A model generated the notes under the pieces. That model was not told the DNA's origin and ran no database searches. It was given only the letters and a program-made list of their open reading frames with translations. A stretch of 64,000 nucleotides of DNA, from positions 70,334 to 134,333 of the forward strand of contig NZ_JBBMEJ010000011.1 in the NCBI RefSeq assembly GCF_040096615.1, read 5' to 3'. Each line of letters starts with the position of its first letter. Position 1 is the stretch's first letter. The translations under genes were made by a program, and so were the position numbers. Shown here one piece after another: positions 9,052 to 17,133 of the stretch. This DNA comes from Blautia_A aquisgranensis (GTDB taxonomy: Bacteria; Bacillota; Clostridia; Lachnospirales; Lachnospiraceae).

Positions 9052-10235
9052 AAAAACTGATGATCCTGGGGGCAAGTTATTCACAGCTTCCACTTTATAA
9101 AATGGCGAAAAAACTTGGAGTTTCAACCGTTGCTGTGAGCACACCGGGAGACTGGCCGTGTTTTGCGATCGCAGATGAATACTCTTACACGGATATTTCC
9201 GATCCGGAAGCTGTACTGAAAGCAGCCCGGGAGCATAACATTGACGGAATCACAACCTGCTGTCTGGACGCAGGGATACGCTCCATAGGATATGTATGTG
9301 AGCATATGGGACTTAAGGGCTTATCCGAACAGGCCGGTTTTCTCTGCAGTGACAAGTATTATATGAAGGAAGCCTTTGTAAAAGGCGGTGTGCGGTGTGC
9401 GAAGCATATCCGTATCCAGAGCCGGGAAGAACTTGAGAGCGCATTGGACCAGCTGGAATTTCCGGTGATCTTAAAGGCTGTGGATCTGATGGGAAGCAGA
9501 GGGCTTTTCCGCTGCGAGAACCGCGAGGAGGCACTTTCTCACTATCAGGATACCATGGATGCCACGGGAAAAGATTACTGTTTGGTTGAGAAATTTATCC
9601 AGGGGCAGATGCTGGGCTGTGAAGCCATGATCTCGAACGGTAAGCTTCTGTTTTGCCTGCCGAACAATATCGAGAATTATCAGAGCCATGTTCCCACACC
9701 AATCGGCCATTCCGTGCCGTACCGGAAGCAGGATACGCTGGGAGCAGAAGTGGAACATCAGCTGAAGCTTGCGATTCAGGCACTTGGAATGGACAACTGC
9801 CCGATCAACTGTGACCTGATGGAGAAAGATGGAAAAATCTATGTGATCGAGATCACCGGACGCGCAGGAGGAACCTGTCTGCCTGAGACAACGGGTATTT
9901 ACTATGGAATCGACTATTATGAAGCAATCGTGCGGCTGGCCCTAGATATGGAAGCTGAGGCTCTTTTTGAAAAAAGCTCTCCACGCACAGCCAATCTTTC
10001 CCATATCCTGACCTCAGACAGGACAGGAATCCTGAAACAGATCCATAATGACAACGAAATAACAGAAAATATCGTGGATCTTTCGTTTAATGTGGAGCCA
10101 GGAGAGGAGATCCGGAAGTACGAAAACGGTCGTGACCGTATCGGCCAGGTGATCCTTAAGGGGAAAAATCTGGATGATTGCCAGCAGAATCTGGCAAAGG
10201 TTTTGTCGAAAATAAACATTGAATTTATATCATGA
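9048..10235 (+). CDS. ATP-grasp ligase (carbamoyl-phosphate-synthase-like)
   Basis: A 395-residue stand-alone ATP-grasp enzyme expected to form an acyl phosphate and then an amide or peptide bond. Visible are the N-terminal pre-ATP-grasp fold (KKLMILGASYSQLPLY), FPVILKAVDLMGSRGL in the lysine-containing ATP lobe, LVEKFIQGQMLGCEAM, and the metal-binding VIEITGRAGGTCLPE. It overlaps the previous fusion gene by four bases. Its sequence differs clearly from the ATP-grasp half of the fusion, so the two probably use different substrates or act in sequence. Gene order suggests aminoacylation of a nucleotide- or lipid-linked aminosugar; this is inference. Confidence 0.83.
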   Translation: MKKLMILGASYSQLPLYKMAKKLGVSTVAVSTPGDWPCFAIADEYSYTDISDPEAVLKAAREHNIDGITTCCLDAGIRSIGYVCEHMGLKGLSEQAGFLCSDKYYMKEAFVKGGVRCAKHIRIQSREELESALDQLEFPVILKAVDLMGSRGLFRCENREEALSHYQDTMDATGKDYCLVEKFIQGQMLGCEAMISNGKLLFCLPNNIENYQSHVPTPIGHSVPYRKQDTLGAEVEHQLKLAIQALGMDNCPINCDLMEKDGKIYVIEITGRAGGTCLPETTGIYYGIDYYEAIVRLALDMEAEALFEKSSPRTANLSHILTSDRTGILKQIHNDNEITENIVDLSFNVEPGEEIRKYENGRDRIGQVILKGKNLDDCQQNLAKVLSKINIEFIS

Positions 10236-10250
10236 TTGTGAGAGAATAAC

Positions 10251-10637
10251 ATGAGTAACCATGGAAATATAAAAAAAGGTCTTTTTCTGCTGCTGCACAT
10301 CAGTCTTCTGTGCAGCTCACTGAGCGGTGTCTGCTCAAAAATGGCATCCAGATATACGGACAATATTTTTTCATTACAGTTCATCTTCTGGTTCGGACTG
10401 GTATTTGTGATTATGTTCGGCTATGCCATTATCTGGCAGCAGATCTTAAAGAGGATGCCTCTGACTGTGGCCTATGCCAACAAGCCGGTCACACTGATCT
10501 GGGGAATCATCTGGGGAAAGCTGATCTTTGATGAGCGGATCACCTGGAACATGCTTCTGGGAGCCTGCATTATTTTTGCGGGGATCTATCTGGTAACAGG
10601 CAGTGACGGAGAAGAAAACGGAGGGGAGCGCGTATGA
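10251..10637 (+). CDS. SMR/EamA-like half transporter, subunit 1
   Basis: A 128-residue, four-helix membrane protein of the small drug/metabolite transporter fold (helices about 7-30, 43-66, 72-95 and 98-116, with AYANKPVTLIWG before helix 3 and IFAGIYLVTG at the end). It overlaps its partner by ATGA. Adjacent pairs of such proteins include ArnE/ArnF, which flip a lipid-linked aminosugar; with the neighbouring lipid-sugar transferase, a flippase role is the simplest reading. A general drug-efflux role is less likely in this context. Confidence 0.75.
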   Translation: MSNHGNIKKGLFLLLHISLLCSSLSGVCSKMASRYTDNIFSLQFIFWFGLVFVIMFGYAIIWQQILKRMPLTVAYANKPVTLIWGIIWGKLIFDERITWNMLLGACIIFAGIYLVTGSDGEENGGERV

Positions 10638-10978
10638 GTACACTGACAGGAGCCATATGTCTGCTTCTTGTTTCTGTGTTTATTTCTTCGGTATCCCAGA
10701 TACTTTTGAAGAAAGCAGCAGACAGAACATATGAGAATCATCTCAGGGAATACTTAAATCCACTGGTCATTTTTTCATACGGAATGTTTTTCTGTTCTGT
10801 GATACTGACCATGCTGGCTCTGAAGAAGGTTCCGCTTTCCATGCAGCCGATCCTGGAATCAACAGGATATATTTTTGTGGCTGTGATGGGATATATTTTT
10901 CTGAAGGAAAGACTGAACAGAAGAAAAATGGCAGGAATCGCACTGATCCTTGTGGGAATCATTATTTTTTCCCTGTAG
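10634..10978 (+). CDS. SMR/EamA-like half transporter, subunit 2
   Basis: A 114-residue membrane protein with four predicted helices (about 3-24, 38-59, 66-88 and 94-113). The pattern LKKAADR after helix 1 and LKERLNRRKMAGIALILVG at the end are typical of EamA/SMR proteins. Start and stop overlap with the upstream subunit indicates a heterodimer. By analogy to ArnE/ArnF it probably carries an undecaprenyl-phosphate sugar across the membrane. Confidence 0.75.
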   Translation: MSTLTGAICLLLVSVFISSVSQILLKKAADRTYENHLREYLNPLVIFSYGMFFCSVILTMLALKKVPLSMQPILESTGYIFVAVMGYIFLKERLNRRKMAGIALILVGIIIFSL

Positions 10979-11009
10979 GCGGAGCGCCCTGTTTTAAGGA
11001 GAAAGAGAA

Positions 11010-11960
11010 ATGCTGGTATCAATCGTTATACCATGTTACAATTCTGAGCATACCATTGGCGAGGTAGTAGAGCTTGCCATTGAGGAATTTAAGAAACTTG
11101 ATAACTATGAATGTGAATTTGTGCTGGTCAATGATTATTCCAGGGATGGAACCTGGAAGGCCATAGAAGCACTTGCTGATAAACATTCCAATGTAAAAGG
11201 TATTAATCTCGCCAAGAATTTCGGTCAGCATAACGCGATCATGGCGGCAATGTCCCAGGCAGAGGGTGAACTGATCGTGGGTATGGATGACGACATGCAG
11301 AATCATCCGTCACAGATCCCGCAGTTTCTGGCTAAGATGGAAGAGGGATACGATATCGTATTCGGAGTATTTAAAGAGCGAAAATTTTCTGTGATGAAGA
11401 ATATTACGGGAGCCATAAGCCGGTATCTTCTGTGGCATCTTCTGGACCGTCCGAAGGATATCCAGATGAGCAGCTTCTGGTGCTGCCGCAAATATGTGCG
11501 CGATGAGGTTGTGAAATACGACGGCTATAATATTTTTCTGCAGGTATTGTTTTTCCGTACTACGCACAATATCGCCAATATCGAGGTGGAGCATTTTGCA
11601 AGAGAGGTGGGAACTTCCAATTATAATTTCAGGAAAGGGCTGAAGCTTTTTATGTCCTGCCTGAATTTTACTGTGATTCCACTACGGGCAGCTACTATTT
11701 TTGGAACGGTATTTTCCGCTGCGGGCTTTATCGGAGCGATCATTGTTCTGATCCGGAAACTGCTTGACCCGGCAATTGCGATTGGATGGTCATCTCTGAT
11801 GTGCGCTATGCTGGTATTTTTTGGCATCTGTTTTCTGATGCTGGGAATCATCGGAGAATATATCGGTAAGCTGATCCTGAATATCAACCGGACACCGCAG
11901 TATGTTGTACGGGATACCAGAAATATCGAAACGAAAGATAAAGAGGTAACATATGATTGA
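11010..11960 (+). CDS. Undecaprenyl-phosphate sugar transferase (GtrB/CsbB/ArnC family GT2)
   Basis: A 316-residue GT2 enzyme expected to place a nucleotide sugar on undecaprenyl phosphate at the inner membrane face. The catalytic domain (1-225) starts LVSIVIPCYNSEHTIGEV, has the DYSRDGT segment, NLAKNFGQHNA and the metal-binding MDDDMQ. Two C-terminal helices (about 230-255 and 265-295, ending GIIGEYIGKLIL) are typical of the DPM1/GtrB subgroup. It lies between the transporter pair and a WecE-type aminotransferase, which points to a 4-amino-4,6-dideoxyhexose as donor. The SD is AAGGAGAAAG. Confidence 0.87.
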   Translation: MLVSIVIPCYNSEHTIGEVVELAIEEFKKLDNYECEFVLVNDYSRDGTWKAIEALADKHSNVKGINLAKNFGQHNAIMAAMSQAEGELIVGMDDDMQNHPSQIPQFLAKMEEGYDIVFGVFKERKFSVMKNITGAISRYLLWHLLDRPKDIQMSSFWCCRKYVRDEVVKYDGYNIFLQVLFFRTTHNIANIEVEHFAREVGTSNYNFRKGLKLFMSCLNFTVIPLRAATIFGTVFSAAGFIGAIIVLIRKLLDPAIAIGWSSLMCAMLVFFGICFLMLGIIGEYIGKLILNINRTPQYVVRDTRNIETKDKEVTYD

Positions 11961-13083
11961 TTTTAACAGACCCGCATTTGTGGGGAAGGAGCTTTCGTAT
12001 ATAGAGGATGCCATACACAGAGGAATGCTCTGTGGAGATGGCGAATATACAAAAAAGTGTTCTCGCTGGATGGAGGAACGTTTTCATGTCGGACATGTAA
12101 TGCTTACAACTTCGTGTACCCATGCGTTGGAGATGGCTGCGTTTCTGACGGACATTCAGCCGGGCGACGAAGTGATTATGCCATCCTATACATTTGTATC
12201 CACTGCGGATGCCTTTGTACTGCGAGGAGCAAAGATCGTATTTGTGGATATCCGTCCGGATACCATGAATATCGATGAGAAACTGATCGAACAGGCAATC
12301 ACAGACAGGACAAAGGTGATCGTGCCGGTTCATTATGCAGGTGTTGCCTGTGAGATGGACACGATCATGGATATTGCCAGAAAGCATAATCTGAAGGTAG
12401 TGGAGGACGCTGCCCAGGGGGTGGATGCTTATTATAAGGGACGTGCCCTTGGAACCATCGGGGATTTCGGATGCTACAGCTTTCACGAGACGAAGAATTA
12501 TACCATGGGAGAAGGCGGTGCGGTACTTTTTAACGACGATGCCTATCAGGAAAAAGCAGAGATCCTCCGGGAAAAAGGCACAGACCGCAGCAAGTTTTTC
12601 CGGGGACAGGTGGATAAATACCGCTGGATGGACTATGGTTCATCCTATCTTCCAAGTGAGCTGAACGCAGCGTATCTCTATGCACAGCTGGAGGAGCACC
12701 AGAAAATAAGTGACAAGCGGATGGAGATCTATAATTTCTATAACCGTAACCTTGCGTTCCTGGCAGAGGAAGGTAAGATCGAGCAGCCTTATGTTCCGGA
12801 AGAATGTGAACATAATGCACATATGTACTATATAAAGGTACATGATATGGATGTAAGGACAAGACTGATCAGGTATCTTCGCCAGAAAGAGATTGGCTGT
12901 GTATTTCATTATGTACCGCTTCACTCTGCACCGGCCGGTAAAAAATTCGGAAGATTTTCCGGAGAGGATGTTTATACCACAAAAGAAAGCGAGCGGCTGA
13001 TGCGTCTTCCTATGTTTTACAATCTGGATATGGAGGATGCAAAAAAAGTTGTGGATGCGATCGTTTCCTTTGATGACTTCTGA
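11953..13083 (+). CDS. wecE: dTDP-4-amino-4,6-dideoxygalactose transaminase (WecE/RffA type)
   Basis: A 376-residue DegT/DnrJ/EryC1 aminotransferase converting a dTDP-4-keto-6-deoxy sugar to the 4-amino sugar with glutamate and PLP. Long stretches match the enterobacterial WecE pattern as I recall it: GDEVIMPSYTFVSTA, GAKIVFVDIRPDTMNI, PVHYAGVACEMD, VVEDAAQG, and SFHETKNYT with the PLP lysine at 181. This is closer to WecE than to ArnB, so the product is probably dTDP-Fuc4N. It overlaps the lipid-sugar transferase by 8 bases. dTDP-4-keto-6-deoxyglucose must come from RmlA/RmlB encoded outside the window. Confidence 0.9.
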   Translation: MIDFNRPAFVGKELSYIEDAIHRGMLCGDGEYTKKCSRWMEERFHVGHVMLTTSCTHALEMAAFLTDIQPGDEVIMPSYTFVSTADAFVLRGAKIVFVDIRPDTMNIDEKLIEQAITDRTKVIVPVHYAGVACEMDTIMDIARKHNLKVVEDAAQGVDAYYKGRALGTIGDFGCYSFHETKNYTMGEGGAVLFNDDAYQEKAEILREKGTDRSKFFRGQVDKYRWMDYGSSYLPSELNAAYLYAQLEEHQKISDKRMEIYNFYNRNLAFLAEEGKIEQPYVPEECEHNAHMYYIKVHDMDVRTRLIRYLRQKEIGCVFHYVPLHSAPAGKKFGRFSGEDVYTTKESERLMRLPMFYNLDMEDAKKVVDAIVSFDDF

Positions 13084-13109
13084 TAAAGGGAGAAGGGGAA
13101 GAGAGTATT

Positions 13110-14414
13110 ATGAAAAGAATACAGAAAATATTTACATTTTTTACAGCTTTGACAATAACGCTGCTGTTGCCGGTACAGGCTTTTGCGGCTGTAGATCTTA
13201 ATGCAAAGTATGAGGTCAGTACCAATAAGATCGCAGGATGGCCACAGGCAGCAGATATTGCCAGTGACACAGGCGTCCTCATGGATGCAGACACAGGAAC
13301 TGTGCTTTTTGACAAGGGTGCAGATCAGCAGCGATATCCTGCCAGTATTACAAAAATCATGACACTTCTGGTAGCAGTGGAAAATTCTTCTATGGACGAT
13401 CAGGTGACTTTTACTGAGACAGGTGTGCGTAATGTAACCGCGGATTCCAGCAACATTAATTCGAAGGTAGGAGAAGTGATGACCATGCAGGACTGCCTGC
13501 ATGCACTGATTATAAAATCTGCCAATGATGTGGCGGCACAGATTGCTGAACATGTTGGTGGAACGGAGCAGAATTTTATTGATATGATGAATCAGCGTGC
13601 TGCCGAGATCGGCTGCACGAATACGCATTTTGTCAATTCCAGCGGACTTCCGGATGAGAATCATTATTCTTCTGCAAGGGATATGGCTCTGATCTTCAGA
13701 GAGGGGTTGAAAAACCAGGATTTCCGTACAGTGATCGGTGATATAGATTATACGATTGCGCCTACGAATATGACAGCTGAAAAACGTACGATGCATACGC
13801 ATCATCCAATGCTTGCGCCGGAGAGTAATATCTATTATCAGGGAAGTATCGGTGGCAAAACCGGATTTACCAATCTGGCAGCGCATACACTGATTACAGC
13901 TGTCACGCAGAATGATACAACATATATCGCAGTTGTTATGCATGGAATGGAGCTTTCCACCTGTTGTATGGATTCAAAAGCACTTTTTGATTATGGATTT
14001 CAGAATTTCACGAAAACTGCAGTAAATGGTGGAAATGTGATCCTGCCCAAAGGAATGGACATAAATTCACTTACTACGAAGTCCGAGAATGTTAATGGAG
14101 AAACGGAAATCGCATATTATGTAGGTGATCATCAGGTAGGAAGCGGGATAGAACCACAGGCGACAGCTACGCCCACACCGGAACCGACAGAGGATGCACA
14201 GGTGGCAGAAGAGACAGACACTCCGGAAACATCAGAAGCTTCTTCTGATTCGGACAACGGGAGCACACAGAACAGCAAGGAAGAAAACAGCTCCCCAAAA
14301 GGGATTCCGACTATGCGAAAAATTCTTCTTATGATCATGGCAGGAATGATCCTTGTGTTGATTGGTCTTTTGACGGCTCTTGGAAGAAAAGAGAGAAAAC
14401 ACAGAAGAAAATAA
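13110..14414 (+). CDS. D-alanyl-D-alanine carboxypeptidase (S11 family), active-site complete
   Basis: A 434-residue penicillin-binding protein trimming the terminal D-Ala of peptidoglycan stems. Signal peptide 1-26 (ends AFAA). Catalytic Ser79 and Lys82 lie in PASITK, SAND carries the SxN motif, and Lys250 lies in GGKTGFT. A Thr/Pro/Glu-rich linker (about 345-400) leads to one C-terminal membrane helix and a basic end (RKERKHRRK), unlike the usual amphipathic anchor. A divergent paralogue at 26874-28118 on the other strand lacks two of these motifs. It follows wecE by 26 bases and probably shares the operon. Confidence 0.92.
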   Translation: MKRIQKIFTFFTALTITLLLPVQAFAAVDLNAKYEVSTNKIAGWPQAADIASDTGVLMDADTGTVLFDKGADQQRYPASITKIMTLLVAVENSSMDDQVTFTETGVRNVTADSSNINSKVGEVMTMQDCLHALIIKSANDVAAQIAEHVGGTEQNFIDMMNQRAAEIGCTNTHFVNSSGLPDENHYSSARDMALIFREGLKNQDFRTVIGDIDYTIAPTNMTAEKRTMHTHHPMLAPESNIYYQGSIGGKTGFTNLAAHTLITAVTQNDTTYIAVVMHGMELSTCCMDSKALFDYGFQNFTKTAVNGGNVILPKGMDINSLTTKSENVNGETEIAYYVGDHQVGSGIEPQATATPTPEPTEDAQVAEETDTPETSEASSDSDNGSTQNSKEENSSPKGIPTMRKILLMIMAGMILVLIGLLTALGRKERKHRRK

Positions 14415-14457
14415 TATATTATTACCTCACAGTTTATAAGAAAAGGAGAATAAAAAA

Positions 14458-15012
14458 ATGGGAAAAATCAAAGTTACACAGTGTGGAGATATTGAGGGAC
14501 TTAAGGTTGTAGAGCCAACTGTATTTGGTGATGCAAGAGGATATTTTATGGAAACCTATAATTACAATGATTTCAGGGAAGCGGGAATTGATGTGGAGTT
14601 TGTACAGGATAATCAGTCCAGCTCTCACAAAGGTGTTCTTCGTGGCCTTCATTTCCAGATCAACTTTCCACAGGACAAGCTTGTACGTGTGGTAAGCGGA
14701 GAAGTATTTGATGTTGCAGTTGATCTTCGCGAAGGCTCCAAAACTTATGGAAAATGGTTTGGCGTTGTTCTGTCTGCTGAGAATAAAAAACAGTTCTTTA
14801 TCCCGAAGGGATTCGCACATGGTTTCCTGGTACTTTCCGAGCATGCAGAGTTTGTTTACAAATGCTCTGATTTCTATCATCCAAATGATGAGGGTGGTCT
14901 GATCTGGAATGACCCGGACATCGGAGTAGAGTGGCCGATTCCGGAGGGAATGGAATTAAGCTTTTCTGACAAAGATACAAAATGGGGAAGCTTTAAGGAG
15001 TACCGTAAATAA
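14458..15012 (+). CDS. rfbC: dTDP-4-dehydrorhamnose 3,5-epimerase
   Basis: The RmlC/RfbC step of dTDP-L-rhamnose synthesis, acting on dTDP-4-keto-6-deoxyglucose. The 184 residues contain the cupin signature: VFGDARGYFMETY, QDNQSSS, KGVLRGLHFQ with the catalytic His, VFDVAVDLREGS, FIPKGFAHGFLVL, and YHPNDEGGL. It shares its substrate with the WecE-type aminotransferase upstream, so this locus splits one intermediate between rhamnose and a 4-aminosugar. RmlA, RmlB and RmlD are not in the window. The SD is AAAAGGAGAA. Confidence 0.93.
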   Translation: MGKIKVTQCGDIEGLKVVEPTVFGDARGYFMETYNYNDFREAGIDVEFVQDNQSSSHKGVLRGLHFQINFPQDKLVRVVSGEVFDVAVDLREGSKTYGKWFGVVLSAENKKQFFIPKGFAHGFLVLSEHAEFVYKCSDFYHPNDEGGLIWNDPDIGVEWPIPEGMELSFSDKDTKWGSFKEYRK

Positions 15013-15029
15013 TTAGGAGAGAAAGAGAT

Positions 15030-15842
15030 TTGAAAACGATTTTTTCTTTGCCAACAGACATTTATAAAAACAGAAGGCTGATCTTTAAGCTGGCTAAAAA
15101 TGATTTCAAAACGAGATATGCGGGTTCCTATCTGGGCATCATCTGGGCTTTTATTCAGCCGGTAGTTACGATTCTTGTGTATTGGTTTGTTTTTTCAGTG
15201 GGATTTCGTTCCGGTACCGGAAATCTTGGAGTGCCCTTTGTTCTGTATCTGGTAGCAGGTATTGTGCCGTGGTTTTTCTTTCAGGATGCACTGAATGGAG
15301 GAACTAATTCCATGCTGGAATATAATTATCTGGTAAAAAAAGTGGTATTTAATATCAGTGTGCTTCCTGTAGTGAAGATTATTTCCGCATTTTTTGTGCA
15401 TGCATTTTTTGTGCTGTTTACGATTGTTCTGTATGCGGCTTACGGGAAGTTTCCGGATGTGTATTATTTTCAGCTGATTTATTACAGCTTCTGTGTGTTT
15501 GTTCTTGTCCTGGGTTTAAGCTATGCAACAAGTGCTGTTGTTGTGTTTTTCAGGGATCTGACACAGATTATTAATATTGCACTGCAGGTTGGAATCTGGC
15601 TTACACCGATCATGTGGATCGCAGAAGAGTCTCTTCAGGGGCATGAGATACTTCAGAAGGTTCTGAAACTGAATCCTTTATATTATGTGGTTTCCGGATA
15701 CAGAGATACCTTTATTATGAAATCCTGGTTTTTTGAGCATACAGGATGGACTGCATATTTCTGGGGATTTACGATTGTGTGCTTCCTGTTTGGCGGCTGG
15801 GTATTTAAGCGTCTGCGCATTCATTTTGCAGATGTACTGTAG
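15030..15842 (+). CDS. Polysaccharide ABC exporter permease (Wzm/TagG type)
   Basis: A 270-residue ABC-2 permease with about six membrane helices that exports a lipid-linked polysaccharide with the ATPase encoded next. Typical features are RRLIFKLAKNDFKTRYAGSYLG near the N-terminus, GIIWAFIQPVV, and LTPIMW late in the protein. The TTG start at 15030 is chosen because it follows TTAGGAGAG at proper spacing. It is 17 bases after rfbC and 23 bases before the ATPase. Either a teichoic acid (TagG) or an O-antigen-like (Wzm) role would fit; the cap-recognition-like partner genes favour the latter. Confidence 0.88.
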   Translation: MKTIFSLPTDIYKNRRLIFKLAKNDFKTRYAGSYLGIIWAFIQPVVTILVYWFVFSVGFRSGTGNLGVPFVLYLVAGIVPWFFFQDALNGGTNSMLEYNYLVKKVVFNISVLPVVKIISAFFVHAFFVLFTIVLYAAYGKFPDVYYFQLIYYSFCVFVLVLGLSYATSAVVVFFRDLTQIINIALQVGIWLTPIMWIAEESLQGHEILQKVLKLNPLYYVVSGYRDTFIMKSWFFEHTGWTAYFWGFTIVCFLFGGWVFKRLRIHFADVL

Positions 15843-15865
15843 AGAATGTGGAGGAAAGAAAAAAC

Positions 15866-17131
15866 GTGGAAAATAAAAATGCAATTCAGGTGAATCATCT
15901 CACCAAGATGTACAAGCTCTATGACAAGCCTTCTGACAGGTTGAAGGATGCGCTTGGACTTACGAAAAAAAAACTCTATCGTGAGCATTATGCACTTCAT
16001 GATGTTAATTTTGACATTCATGAGGGAGAATGTGTGGGAATTATCGGAACCAATGGTTCTGGTAAATCCACGATTTTGAAGATCATTACCGGCGTGCTGA
16101 CTCCTACAGAGGGAGAAGTGAAGGTCAACGGACGTATCTCTGCTCTGCTGGAGTTGGGGGCCGGATTTAATATGGAATACTCCGGTCTTGAAAATGTGTA
16201 TCTTAATGGAACCATGATCGGATTTTCAAAGGAAGAAATTGATGCCAGACTTGATGATATCCTGGAATTTGCAGATATTGGAGATTTTATTCACCAGCCT
16301 GTAAAAACATATTCCAGTGGTATGTTCGTGCGTCTGGCTTTTGCAGTTGCGATCAATATTGATCCGGAGATTCTTGTAGTTGATGAAGCACTGTCTGTAG
16401 GAGACGTATTTTTTCAGTCAAAATGCTATCACAAATTTGAGGAATTTAAGAAACAGGGCAAAACAATTCTGTTTGTAAGCCATGATCTGAGCAGTGTTTC
16501 CAAATACTGTGACCGTGTTATTCTGCTAAATAAAGGAAGAAAGCTGGATGAGGGTTCTCCGAAGCAGATGGTGGATCTTTATAAACAGCTTCTTGTAGGG
16601 CAGAATCCGGTGAAGCAGCAGGAAGAAAATGCAGAAAAATCCTCTGATGACAGAAAAAAGGGGAATTTTCAGTCCAATCCCAATATGCTGGAATACGGAA
16701 ACCGAATGGCTGAGATCACAGATTTTGATGTGCTTGACGATAAAGGGATGCGCTCCAATACCATTGAGAAGGGCAGCAGTTTTAAAATCCGTATGAAAGT
16801 ACGCTTCAATGAAACAATTCAGGAACCTATTATGGCCTACACCTTTAAGAATATCAAGGGAACTGAAATTACAGGAACCAATACTATGTTTGAAAAGATA
16901 CATGTTGAAAGGTCCGATAAGAATGACGTATGTACAGTAACCTTTACACAGGAGATGAATCTTCAGGGAGGAGAATATCTGCTTTCCTTTGGATGCACGG
17001 GCTATAAAGACGGAGACTTTACTGTGTTTCACAGACTGTATGATGCATGTAATATTACAGTAGTTTCCGCAAAAAACACCGTGGGCTTTTTTGATATGAA
17101 TTCCAGAGTAGAAATACAGTGCGAGGATTAA
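15866..17131 (+). CDS. Polysaccharide ABC exporter ATPase with C-terminal glycan-recognition-like domain (Wzt type)
   Basis: ATPase partner of the permease upstream. Walker A GTNGSGKS at 61-68, the signature YSSGMFVRLAFA, Walker B ILVVDEALSVGD and the H-loop VSHD are all present. Residues from about 275 to 421 form an extra beta-rich domain, positioned like the Wzt C-terminal domain that recognises the modified end of its O-polysaccharide. A GTG at 15848 is possible, but GTG at 15866 follows GGAGGAAAG and is preferred, giving 421 residues. A methyltransferase-kinase fusion follows within 3 bases, matching the logic of cap-dependent export. Confidence 0.88.
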   Translation: MENKNAIQVNHLTKMYKLYDKPSDRLKDALGLTKKKLYREHYALHDVNFDIHEGECVGIIGTNGSGKSTILKIITGVLTPTEGEVKVNGRISALLELGAGFNMEYSGLENVYLNGTMIGFSKEEIDARLDDILEFADIGDFIHQPVKTYSSGMFVRLAFAVAINIDPEILVVDEALSVGDVFFQSKCYHKFEEFKKQGKTILFVSHDLSSVSKYCDRVILLNKGRKLDEGSPKQMVDLYKQLLVGQNPVKQQEENAEKSSDDRKKGNFQSNPNMLEYGNRMAEITDFDVLDDKGMRSNTIEKGSSFKIRMKVRFNETIQEPIMAYTFKNIKGTEITGTNTMFEKIHVERSDKNDVCTVTFTQEMNLQGGEYLLSFGCTGYKDGDFTVFHRLYDACNITVVSAKNTVGFFDMNSRVEIQCED

Positions 17132-17133
17132 AT

